From NCBI GenBank assembly GCA_039621445.1, contig CP154955.1, positions 54,131,341-54,195,340 of the forward strand: a stretch of 64,000 bases of DNA, read 5' to 3'. Source of the stretch: Euglena gracilis (lineage: Eukaryota > Euglenida > Euglenophyceae > Euglenales). Below the pieces are notes generated by a model. It searched no databases and was not told the DNA's origin. It worked only from the letters and a program-made list of their open reading frames with translations. Numbering within the stretch: position 1 is the first letter of the stretch; each line of letters starts with the position of its first letter. Positions 35,511 to 45,480 of this stretch are shown here, in pieces. The translations under genes were made by a program, and so were the position numbers.

Positions 35511-37640
35511 CCCCAAACGCTTCACTGGGTTTCAAGGCGAAAGCCCAAAGGCCTGAAGAAATTTCGGTGTCGAGTAGCCGCCCAGCTGCACAACGTTTAC
35601 ATTTTCCACCAGGTGTGTCGATTTCGGACACCCCTGTACACCCCCCAGCAGCTACAACTTCCAACACCCCCATGCACACACTACACATGACTGACATGCA
35701 CTACCAGACCGACACTTCTTACCAATGCGCACATTGCCGGAGAATTTCCACACAACCTGATTTGGACTGTGGATGTATTGTTCCAAACTAATCGCTTTAC
35801 ACAGCAACCAGAGTACACTTAATACCGGGACCGGTACCGAGTTTACCCTGACCGCTGAAGGAGAACACAACACACCGGGTTGTTACCCGTTTTGTGTTGA
35901 AGTACGTCGACAATTGGACAAACGCGGAATCGCGTCCCTGTTCGGAATCGCGAAAATCGCGCAGCAGGACCTCCAACGGCAGAAAGCCAATCTCCCTGAC
36001 CCCGAATGGCAGAATGCCAACCCCTCCAAGGTCCCTGCATACAAGTGGCAGAATGCCAACGACAATTGTCCTCTACACAATACACCTGATGCACCTGGTA
36101 TAATGCCTGATGAAGTGTCTTCGGACACAACGTATTACCGATGTGGCTCGGTAAACTGTGTTTCAGCCCTCCATAGGACTGAAACTGCAACAGTTTTCAC
36201 GAACGGAATCTGGAATGCCTTCAATTTTGAACAATACCGCATTTTGGAAACTTGGTTTTCCAAAATTGCACAAATCGCGAAGTCGATGGACCTACAATTG
36301 GAGATTGACGCATCCTCGTCCAAAGCACATTCTCGTTTACCCAATTACTGGTCAAGCCATGCAAATGTGTTTGATAAGTTTTGGGGTGATGTGGTCCTCT
36401 GGCTACATCCACCTCTGAAACTTATCCCTCTTGTCGTTGACAAGATCCTTCGGGATCAAGTACGCGGTGTGCTACTCATTCCTATAAATCCCGAAGCGGA
36501 ATGTTTCCAACAACTGACGTATGTCACTTTTCAGTGGTGGGAATTACCGAATGACACCCCTTTGATTGAAGATTTTTGCGGTGTCATGTTACCACCATTG
36601 AAAGAAATCATTTTTCGTGTCTGTTTATTTGATGCATTCGGAACTGGTGACCACACTGACAAATTCCTACGGGATGAAGGTCAGAATGCTCAAATATACC
36701 AGCTATCCGCAGTCATAGAAAGTGGTGGTCAACATCCCAAATCACAAGAACTATGTACAAAGATCAATCACGAATTCAGTGAGGTTTTAGAACATCCTAT
36801 CTATGCCCATGACATAGATCCTGCAATTCGCGGACCTTTTGGTGTCTGCAAAATCGAACTCAAAGAAGGTGCACAGCCCATGCACCGAAAATTATTTCGC
36901 TGTTCAGGCGAAAGAGAACAAGCTCTCATTACAATGATCGAATAACGGATTGAACGAAAATGGATCATATCCTCCAAAATCGAGTGGACCTCACAAGCTT
37001 TTGTTGTATCCAAGCCTCCCGATGCTAATGGAGAGAGGAAGTGGAGACTTGTGCTGGATTACCGTTACTTGAACTCACAGACAAAAGACGATCCATTTCT
37101 GTTACCACTTATCGAGACCTGATTACAAAACAAGCGGAAAACCGCCTGTGGTCGATTTTCGACTTAGAGGATGGTTTTCACCGGATGTACTTACACCCTG
37201 ACTCACAACCATACACCGCATTTGTAACCTCCCGTGGAGTTTACCAATGGACGGTGTTACCAGTGGGTGTTAAGAATGGCCCAGCCATGTTCCAAAGAAT
37301 GATACAATGGATTTTACGAGACTTACCGTTTGCAATGGTATACATTGATGACGTGCTGATAGGCACACCTCCTCCACTTACACATTCGGGTAGTGATATC
37401 CTTGATATTCACTACCGCGATATACATTCCGTACTGACAACGTTCCAAAAACATTTGCTTTTCGTCAAAGGTGCGAAAATGCATTTGTTTCGCGAAACGA
37501 TAAAATTTTGTGGACACATTCTTAACAACGGACAAAGGGGAGCATCTCCAAGCAAACTTGAACCTATAATGAAGTGGACACCTGAAAACATCAAGACAAT
37601 CACCCATTTAAAAGGATTTTTGGGTTTAGCGTAGTATTAC
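35511..37640 (+). pseudogene. E1 reverse transcriptase with long N-terminal linker, broken
   Basis: 35773-36945 is one open frame of unknown fold linking protease to RT, ending in the RT primer-grip approach (PFGVCKIELKEGAQPMHRKL). After a TAA at 36943 come KWRLVLDYRYLNSQ, FDLEDGFHRMYLHPDSQPYT, and the catalytic MVYIDDVLIG (YIDD at 37341-37352). The frame shifts near 37110, and a TAG interrupts FLGLA-YYA at 37632. The motif set is that of Ty3/gypsy RT. The ~400-residue protease-RT spacer is longer than usual. Confidence 0.85.
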
Positions 37641-38440
37641 GCGTTTTACATGAAGGATTTCGCGAAAATCGCGGTACCACTGACACGACAACTCAAAAAT
37701 CGCGCTGCTGATAATACAAAGATAATGGGATGATACAATGCGAGAATCGCTAACGACAACTAAACAACTGGTGTTGGACAGCGTTGTAGTTGACATTGCC
37801 GACCCGTACAAACCATACGTACTTGAGGTCGACAGCAGCAACTATGCTGTCGGCGGTGTGTTGAGTCAACATAACTTGTCCAATGAACTGCGCCCTGTAG
37901 CATTCTTCAGCAGAAAGCTACAAGGTGAAGACGGAAAAGGACAAGTCAACTGGAGCATACGAGAAAAGGAGACGTATGCCATTGTCATTATCCTACAAAA
38001 ATTCCGAAGTTGGGTCGCCAGTTCACTCGTACAAATACTAGTGTTGACAGACCATGAGTCTCTCCAACACTGGTACACCGAAGACTTGAACAAAGCCATG
38101 TCCTCAGTTGGCCGAAGTTGCCGCTGGCACGAATTTTTGAGTCAATTCAACCTGGTGGTAGTTTACACACCAGGCCATACTCAAAAAGTCGCAGACCTAC
38201 TTTCACGTGCACCCTGGCATTACCCTGGTAACCCTGACGAGGGTGATGCCACGTTCCACGGAAGTCGCGAAGCCGACGAATACGCAAGGCGCGCAGACGC
38301 CGCTGACAACCTACTTGACAATTTTCCTGTCTCGCGGATTTGGCGGCGGATGCCGATAGCCCCCGTACGGGGAAAACGACAACGCGGCAGAATGCCGGTC
38401 CCCCGCCGGGTCACGCGATCCGAATCCCCATCCCCTCTCT
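37641..38440 (+). pseudogene. E1 RNase H domain
   Basis: After a short broken stretch the frame at 37738 shows the RNase H order: YVLEVDSSNYAVGGVLSQ (first Asp at 37831), EKETYAIV (Glu), LTDHESLQHW (second Asp) and VADLLSRAPW. This is the Ty3-type tethered RNase H that removes RNA from the RNA/DNA hybrid. The domain itself is intact in this frame, which then continues into the integrase zinc finger. Confidence 0.85.
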
Positions 38441-39480
38441 TCTTTCGAGAATGGGATTATTCCAAAGATGATTTTTTCAATGATGTCGTACAAAGATTGC
38501 GTAATGGTGAATTGGTTGAGAATTATACCTTATCGCCTTTACGTTTGATTTTTCGGAACGATACTGGTTACAAGTACTGCATACCCTGTGACTTGGTTGA
38601 TGACTTATTTTTATGTTATCACAACCAAGGTCACCCTGGGGCCCCCAAAATTCTTTCTTTGGTGGGTCGCAGGTACTGTATGTACAACCCTGACCGAAAA
38701 AGATTTGTACAAGCGCTGTTTACAAATTTCGCAACGGTGCCAAATTTGTCAAGCTGTGAAACCGCGCAGAGGTACCCCCCCTGGTACGATGGATTTCTTC
38801 CCCGTACCAAATGACATTTTTACATCCCTCTGCATGGATTTTCTGGAACTCGAACCTTGCAAAGGAGCAGATGACAAAATTTACGATTACGTTCTTGTTG
38901 TCGTCTGTCGGCTGAGTGGGTACATTGTAGCCATTCCATGCCAGAAAGCAGGGTTGACAGCACAAGTTTTGGCACAAATGTTTTTAGAAAGATGCATTTG
39001 CCTCATGGGTTTACCGAATGAAATCGTGAGTGATCAAGACCATTTGATTTCTTCTCGGTTTTTACAACTCTTTGCGGTTTACTCGGAATTGAGCAGCATT
39101 TTTCTATCATTTATCGTCCAAAAGGCAATGGTCTCGCTGAAGCGGCAGTGAAAGCTGTAGTCAACATGCTACCACTTTCACTGGCCGAATCGCACAACGC
39201 CTGGCTACAAGAATTACCCTGGTGGTTATTTTATATTAACACTTTACCGGGTCTGATATTACAATACTCACCGTACAAAATCGTCTTCGGACGTGATCCC
39301 CCAGCCATTGGCGCCATCCCGTCAGAACGACCTACTCGTTCTAGCGTGAGTTGCGATACATGGTTCACTGAAGTAGAAACATTGCGCACGGATGTGCAAA
39401 AAGCGCGTAATCGCTATACACTTACAAAAACAAAGACAATTCTTACAAGCTTACAAATCACCGATATACAACCCAGGTGA
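38441..39480 (+). pseudogene. E1 integrase core, frameshifted
   Basis: An HHCC zinc finger is split by a frameshift: His pair in CYHNQGHPGAPK (38620-38634) and Cys pair in CQICQ (38738-38749). The DDE triad is visible as CMDFLELEP (Asp 38837), VSDQDHLIS (Asp 39032) and, after another shift, GLAEAAVK (Glu 39138). Family knowledge: this domain inserts the cDNA with a ~5-bp stagger, consistent with the TGTGG duplication. Confidence 0.85.
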
Positions 39481-39910
39481 CCGCGTGTGGGTTCGGAACA
39501 CTAGAACCCGCATGCAATCCACGAAGTTGGACCCCCTCTGGATCGGACCATGTGAGATCCTCGATCGGTTGGGTACAAGTGGGCGTTACAAAGTCGCTTT
39601 ACCCAACGGTGCCGAGGATGTGCACATGGATGACTTCAAACCATACCTGACTCCACCAAACGGTAAAGCCATACCCTGTCTTTACTTCAAAACACGGTCA
39701 AAACTACCGGAAACAGACGATTTTGTCGTCGACAAAATCCTCGACCACAAAGTAGACAGAGGTGTACATTACTGGAAAGTACGGTGGAAGGGATATGGTC
39801 CCGAAGAGGACACTTGGGAACCAGCAACTAGTTTTGTTGGTTATATCCAACAAGACTGGAAGCTATGGAACAAACGAAACAACATTGACATTTCTGTAAA
39901 TACCTTCTAA
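39460..39910 (+). CDS. E1 integrase C-terminus with chromodomain
   Basis: The frame 39392-39910 holds the integrase C-terminal barrel ([28 protein letters not shown]) followed at about 39715-39870 by a chromodomain: [34 protein letters not shown]. The aromatic residues expected to cage a methyl-lysine are present ([19 protein letters not shown]). Chromodomains direct integration to particular chromatin and define the chromovirus clade. The frame ends in a proper TAA at 39908, which I take as the end of pol. Confidence 0.9.
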
Positions 39911-40210
39911 GGGAGGATATACAAAGATGGCCAAGATTTTGTCCATAGCATGGACTTTTGACAAAATGTATAATGGGCGGATGCCAAACCATTTTGTCCC
40001 TAGCGAAGGACTTTTCTCTAAAGGACTACGGTCCTATACAATCCATTATTACACTTGGAGCTACAATTTTGATTTTACAATCATTGCAAACATACAGTTA
40101 TTTTTGTGTCTGTGTACACTTGGTTGCATGCGTACAATGTTACCGTACAATGCATTATTTATCTGTTTCCCCACAGCTCAGCACTTGCTACTATCTGCTT
40201 TTTTTTCAAG
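39911..40210 (+). promoter_or_regulatory. Leader between pol and accessory ORF, with splice-acceptor-like sites
   Basis: Non-coding 300 bp. TTATCTGTTTCCCCACAG ends at about 40176 and is a good 3' splice-site match, and a T8CAAG tract sits directly before the accessory ATG at 40211. env-like genes of LTR elements are often expressed from a spliced subgenomic RNA, which this arrangement would fit. A purine tract GGGAGGA starts at 39911. Inference only. Confidence 0.35.
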
Positions 40211-42029
40211 ATGGATGCTGGAGGAAGGGGACCTGGTCCTCCATCCTCCCAACCGTATGTTCCCCCTGGACAACCTCCTACGGGAGGACCCCCTCATCCA
40301 CAAACTCCTTCGGGAGGATGAGGACATGCACTCCCTTGCGGAGGGCAAGTCCCCGTTCGGCTTGTACAAGCTGCTTCGGCAGCAAGGCCCGTAGTGGCAG
40401 CCCCTCAGGTACAAGCTGCTCCGGCAGCAAGGCCCGTAGTGGCAAATTCCTCTGTGACTCAACATGCGGTTCCGCATGTTGCTCCAGAACAAACGACACT
40501 TGGTGGCATACAATCTCAACCTATGGTTCCACAACAAACGGAATCTGCCTATGAACAGTTTGCGGTGCCGCAACCGCGGCCCCCAAGGATATACGATCTG
40601 GCTAGTAGCAGTAGCCAACGCGCTGCTTTTGCGGCGGTAGAACAACAATATATCCAATCCGAACAACGACAATGGGCTGAACAACTACGTAGTCACTATT
40701 ACCCCGCACAACCGCCACAAGGGCAGTACGCCTCCACAAGGGCAGTATGCCACACAACCCCCACGAGGGCAGTATGCCACACAACCAGAACCCCCACAAA
40801 GGCAGTATGCCGCTCCCGTTATACCTCGGTTCCCCAAGTACATGGGTGAACTGACAACGGCTTCAACAGATACAATTCGTAACGCTCTGCGCATGTGCGC
40901 AGAGGACAGACCGGATCCCTTCATCCGAGTGATGTGGGATTCGTACTGCCGACAACTGCTTGCAATCGCCAACAAGCCTATCGCCACCTGGGACATGTGG
41001 TCCCAGAGTACGATAGCGGGAAGAATCTTCTTCCAACCCGGAGAATCCGGATTTCCAGACAACGTAACCCTCAGGGACCTGGGAGTCCTGGTCCCGCCTG
41101 TGCTCCGCGGAATGCACCCAGTGGGTGCTTACGCGGAACACATGCGTCGCTATACTCCAGAACTCACAGAAAGTGAGATAGGTGATGTACAAATGCCACA
41201 ACCAATATACTTACCACAACAACGTTTTTCCTCTCCCCCAGGCATGCCACCTGCCCGGAACTGGGAGACTGGAATGCAATCACAATACGCTATGGAGGCC
41301 GAAGAGCCATATGACAGCTATCCCGACGAGATGGCCGAAGAGCCTCATGACGAGTATACAACGGCAGAACCAGAGCCGGAGTATACCATGGAAACTGACG
41401 AACAACCAGCCCCTCAACTACCACAACCCGTACAAACTCAACCATCGGTACAATCTCAACCACAACCACCGACAACCCCCGCCGTACCGCTGCCGGAACC
41501 GACAGCGATACGGGTTGTCGGAGAGAACCCCCTGCGTCCGTAGCGGACAATATTCACTATGAAGGAGTACCACAATCTGCGGATTTCACTTACACAACCA
41601 AAGGAGAACAATATCTTCCCCTTGACAAAATTTACGAACTCGGATCCCATTTGGGAGCATCAACGTGAAAGGGGTGATAATGGATGGCATTGGTCCAAAC
41701 TCCAAAATTTTGGGTATACCCACCTGGGCACTACCCGAAGTTTTGCGTGTGAATGCACCACCACATCCACCTGGTCCAATGGAACAACTCGCTTCGGCGA
41801 CGAATCTTGTGCCGCCAGCAGCTCAATCTACTCCGGCACCACGAACAAAAATGGTACAAGCCGTTTCGACTGCACAATCAACATCTACTCCGCCTGCCGC
41901 ATCAGCAGCAGGTTCAAACCAACCTGTACCTATACAAAGAACAGGACCCCCTGCTCAAGCCGCGCAGTCGGCACGTGCAAAAGCACCCGCACAATCTGCA
42001 ATTCCTGTTCGAGCACCTCCTGTTACAAC
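40211..42029 (+). pseudogene. E1 accessory protein, N-terminal part (unknown function)
   Basis: Starts at ATG 40211 in a strong context. First come about 200 residues rich in Pro, Gln and Ala with four PPQGQYATQ-like repeats (40725-40815). Then about 130 residues that look globular: KYMGELTTASTDTIRNALRM, DPFIRVMWDSYCRQLLAI, GRIFFQPGESGFPD, LGVLVPPVLRGMHPVGAYAE (40830-41170). Acidic and P/Q-rich linkers follow, then a short folded-looking piece (GVIMDGIGPNSKILGIPTWA, 41670-41730). Damage: TGA at 40319 and frameshifts near 40740, 41540 and 41660. The reading is cut at 42030 by the DIRS insertion. I recognise no family. Confidence 0.6.
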
Positions 42030-42067
42030 CGGACACCTCGGGCTCCGCACGTTGCCCTTGTGAGGCC
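42030..42067 (+). repeat. DIRS left inverted terminal repeat
   Basis: Aligns with the reverse complement of 46343-46380 at roughly 27 of 38 positions, including eleven identical bases at the inner end. The same terminus occurs at 2065. Confidence 0.75.
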
Positions 42068-42312
42068 ATGCCTTGCTCGCCGGCGGTGTTGTGTGATTGT
42101 TCGTTGCGCTGGGTTAGGAGTCCCCGCTTAGTGCCTTTTTTCGCCGGAGTTGGCTGATTCTTAATTTGCCCTTCGACACCCAGAAGAAAGGAACAGAGTC
42201 TCGAACGAAGGAGAACCAAGAGGAGAAGTCGACAGAATAAGAATATCCAGAAAGACACGAACCTGACGAGTGTCAATTGACAAGCCAATTATCAATTTCA
42301 AATCTGACTTCA

Positions 42313-43835
42313 ATGAACAATGCTGTGGAGAAGAAATTGGCATCAAACACTCGACGTGAACTACCTGGAGCAGCAGTCGCCGCAGCAGCTGGAGAAACTG
42401 GAGATGCGGACAGAACGTGGCGAACCGTGGCCGTCCCTTCCCGTGTCCTTTGAAATAGCATGCTTTGAATCCCATGGGACTGCTGCTCCAGGTAGTTCAC
42501 GTCGAGTGTTTGATGCCAATTTCTTCTCCGCCCCCCCCCCCCAGATCCCTTCATCAAAAAATTCCCAGAAAAAACCCCCACCAAGTGACGGCCACGGACT
42601 GTGGACCACAGTGGTCAGAAAGACCAGAACGAGGAAGGAACCACCAGCCCAATACGGGCAGAAACATCTGGGCATTGGGCCCCAAAATCAAGCCAGATGG
42701 GACAACAGAAACCCAAAGAATTCCAGGGGCATGTCCCACAAGCCCAACCAGCTGCCAGGAGATGGAATCAAGGACAAGGTGGTGGCCATGGAGGCCAATT
42801 CCACAAGCATCTCCCCAAAGGAAGGGGGAGGAAAGGTCTGTCAAATCCCCCCAATTTTTCTAACACAACAACCCCTCCCAAGGGGAAGCAGGGGGGGCAC
42901 AGCAGCCCCCCCAGATTTCCAGTGGAGCTGGAGACCAAGGTCAAGAACAGCCCCATGGAGGGGAGACCAAGGCCATATGGGCCAGAATTTTGTTCAATTT
43001 CATGTGCACGGCCATGGTGGCCAAGAAGTGCAGGGCCATGGTGGCCAGTTTTCACAGGGCCAGGGCGGCCAATTTTCACAGGGCCAGGGCGGCCAGTTTT
43101 CACAGGGCCATGGACGCCAGCATTTGTCAGGCCAGGGAGGCCAATTGCATCAACAAGGCCATGGGGGCCAAAGGGGTGGACCAGAAATGGCCCCCCAGAA
43201 GCTAAGGTGCAAACCTTATATAAATCAACTACAGCAGCCAGAGGAGGATGCCCCCACAGGGGCAGTGGAGGACAAGGGGGCAACCCCCCCTCACATTTCT
43301 TGTTCAATGCCCATGGCAGGGGCAAGTCAAAACAAGGGGGATACTCAAAAAGGGGCCCCTATGGTATGTCAAATGACAACACCAATGACAAAGTGGAGGA
43401 ACAGAGAGCCTGTGAGAAGAGCATGCACACCCCCCCAGCATCCCTTACAGAATGTTCAATCCCCAGGGGCACCAGGGGTGCAATGTCCAACCCCCACCAC
43501 CCAACCCCCAGAAAACAAATTAATTGGGGAAATAAATTCAATGGAGGAAAAATGGGGAGACATCCCCCTACACCAGAGACTGCAAAAAAGTATAAAATGG
43601 TGGCAGAAAAATGCCCCCCTAGCAACCTGCCAACTTATAAAAAATGGCATTCAACCCCCTTGGGTCAACCCCCCAAAATTGTCCACGAATCCAAAAACCA
43701 GAGCCAACTTGGACCTGAACCAGGCAGAAAAAATCCTGACGGATTACGAAAAATCAGGGTCCATAGAGAGGGTTCAGGATTCAGGGACCCAGCATCTAAT
43801 TCCCTGGTTCTTAATTTCAAAACCAGAGGGGGGGG
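42313..43835 (+). pseudogene. DIRS gag (42-kb element), disrupted near its N-terminus
   Basis: The likely start is ATG 42313 (MNNAVEKKLASNTRRELPG), because the following Ala-rich stretch and TVAV resemble the N-terminus of fragment E at 56.5 kb. An inverted insertion at 42444-42529 then breaks the frame. From 42533 on, one frame carries SDGHGLWTTVVRKTR and a run of GHGGQ/GQGGQ-FSQ repeats (43010-43150, four near-identical units), then a conserved C-terminus (MEEKWGDIPLHQRLQKSIKW) that leads directly into the RT fingers. No CCHC knuckle is present; the Gly-Gln repeats probably bind RNA. An ATG at 42320 also opens an 854-codon frame but reads through the inverted insertion. Confidence 0.7.
42327..42529. 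repeat. Perfect 52-bp inverted repeat in DIRS gag
   Basis: Arms 42327-42378 and 42478-42529 are exact reverse complements (52 of 52). In the 99-bp loop, bases 42444-42473 are an exact reverse complement of 44527-44556 in the RT/RNase H region of the same element. The inserted inverted block is therefore a chimera of two donor sites. Confidence 0.95.
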
Positions 43836-45480
43836 CAAACGAAGTGGAGATTCATAAGCGACTGCAGGGAAATAAACCAAAAATTCCCTGTGAAAGCCTT
43901 CAAATTAGATCACATTCAAAACATTTTCCCAGTTTTGGAGAAAGGCCAATGGGCAGCCAAAATCGACCTGAAAGACGCATATTTTCATATTCCCGTGAAC
44001 CCAACCTTAAAACCCTTTCTGAGGCATCAGGTGGGGGGACAAACTTGGGAGTTCCAAGCAGGCTGTTTTGGCCTAAATGTGATGCCACAAATTTTTATGT
44101 CAGTCATGAAGACATTCGAAAAACGTTGGAGGAAAAAAGGAATCCAGGTTTTTATTTACCTGGACGACACTTTATTGGTTGCCCCCACCAAAAATATTTT
44201 GCAAAAACACCTGAACAAGGTTGTCAGAGACCTAATCGATTCAGGGTTCAAAATAAATGTCAAAAAATCAGCCCTAGAACCCACACAAGTTGTAAACCAT
44301 TTGGGCTTCCAGTTAAATTTTCTAGAGGGAAAATTGCAAATTCCCCCCCAGAAGGTGAAAACAATAAAAAAGGAGCTAGGAAAAATAGTGAAAAAAGATT
44401 TCATGTCGAAAAGGCAGTTAGCTGCCATTTTGGGCCAAATCAGGTGCAACCTCATGGCCCTGCCCTTCTTAAGGGCTTTCACAGACTCCCTAACAAAATT
44501 TTTGGTCACCAAATCTGCAGCCCCACGGGATTCAAAGCATGCTATTTCAAAGGACATAAAAGCCCAACTGAGGGAAATAAAAAATCTGTTGGACACCTGG
44601 GGGGGCAGACCTTTCCCCCAAAACGCAACAAGGGAGTTGCATTCAGACAGCAGCACCCATGCCTGGGGGGGGCTGGACATCCACACAGGAGAAATTGTCC
44701 AGGAGCTTTGGAGAGAAAACTCCATTTTGCATATGAACGTAAAAGAATTACGTGCAGCCATCAACACAGTGAAAAGTCTCAGCAGACCTGGGGAAACAGT
44801 GTCCCTTTCAGTGGACAATCAGGTAATCTATTATTACCTGACAAAGGGGGGGGGGCAGAAAGGATCCTTTCAACATCCTTCTAAGGCCATTTTTCAAATG
44901 GTGCATAGAAAAAAGTTTGAATCTACAAGTAAATTGGGTTCGTTCACAGGAATGCTTGGCAGACCCCATAAGCAGATGGGAGTCAGACAGGGGGGATTAC
45001 TCACTGGACCCCCAGCTCTTTCAATGGCTAAGGCAGCATTTCAAAGGTTTCATAAATTTGGAAACAGACTTATTTGCCTCCCCAGGCAACAAAAAAACTG
45101 CCCAATTTTGTGGCCAGGTGGCCCCACTGGGAGGCCAGGGCAGTGGTTGCCCTCCAATGTCCCCTGGACAACATGGGGGGACTTTATGCAACCCCCCTTG
45201 GCCAATCATTCAGAAATTTATCCCACGATTGAGAATGTTTCCCCAGACCAAAGTTTTGATGGTCACCCCCTTTTGGGATTCTCCCACATGGTGGCCCCAA
45301 TTAATAAAGATGAAAGTGCCAGGGACCCCCTGCCTGAAGATCACCCCTTACAAGGGCATGTTCACCAATTGCAGGGGGGAAAAAATGCCACCCCCTAGAT
45401 GGCCCCTCCTTTGCATGATTTGCTCAGGAAAATATTGGAGGGGAAACAAATACAGAATAAATCCATTGAGGATTTCCTGA
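43660..45480 (+). CDS. DIRS reverse transcriptase - RNase H - methyltransferase-like polyprotein
   Basis: RT fingers (GSIERV, HLIPWFLISKPEGG) are in the gag frame; after a +1 frame change near 43828-43845 the palm follows: FKLDHIQNIFPVLEKGQWAA, KIDLKDAYFHIPV, and the active site YLDD at 44157-44168, intact. RNase H: LHSDSSTHAWGGL, LSVDNQVIYYYLTKG, then a frame change at a G10 run (about 44848), then LADPISRWESDRGDYSLD. Next come DLFASPGNKK and NPPWPIIQKFIPRL (NPPW at 45190-45201), resembling the methyltransferase-like region of DIRS polyproteins. The last frame overlaps the recombinase ORF by about 80 bp. Apart from the two shifts it looks functional. Confidence 0.8.

Noticed and set aside
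29104-40000. RIP-like directed mutation of E1
   Set aside because: E1 often has TTACAA where E2 has TTGCAA, but many TG and CA dinucleotides remain and no strand-consistent pattern could be shown by eye.
39927-40394. 155-codon ORF directly after pol as an accessory gene
   Set aside because: It overlaps the accessory ATG at 40211 in another frame, spans the non-coding leader and has no coding character.
42320-44884. A genuine 854-residue DIRS protein
   Set aside because: The frame passes through the inverted insertion at 42444-42529 and leaves the RT frame at about 43840; only its middle part (about 42533-43835) is the real gag/RT-N-terminal frame.
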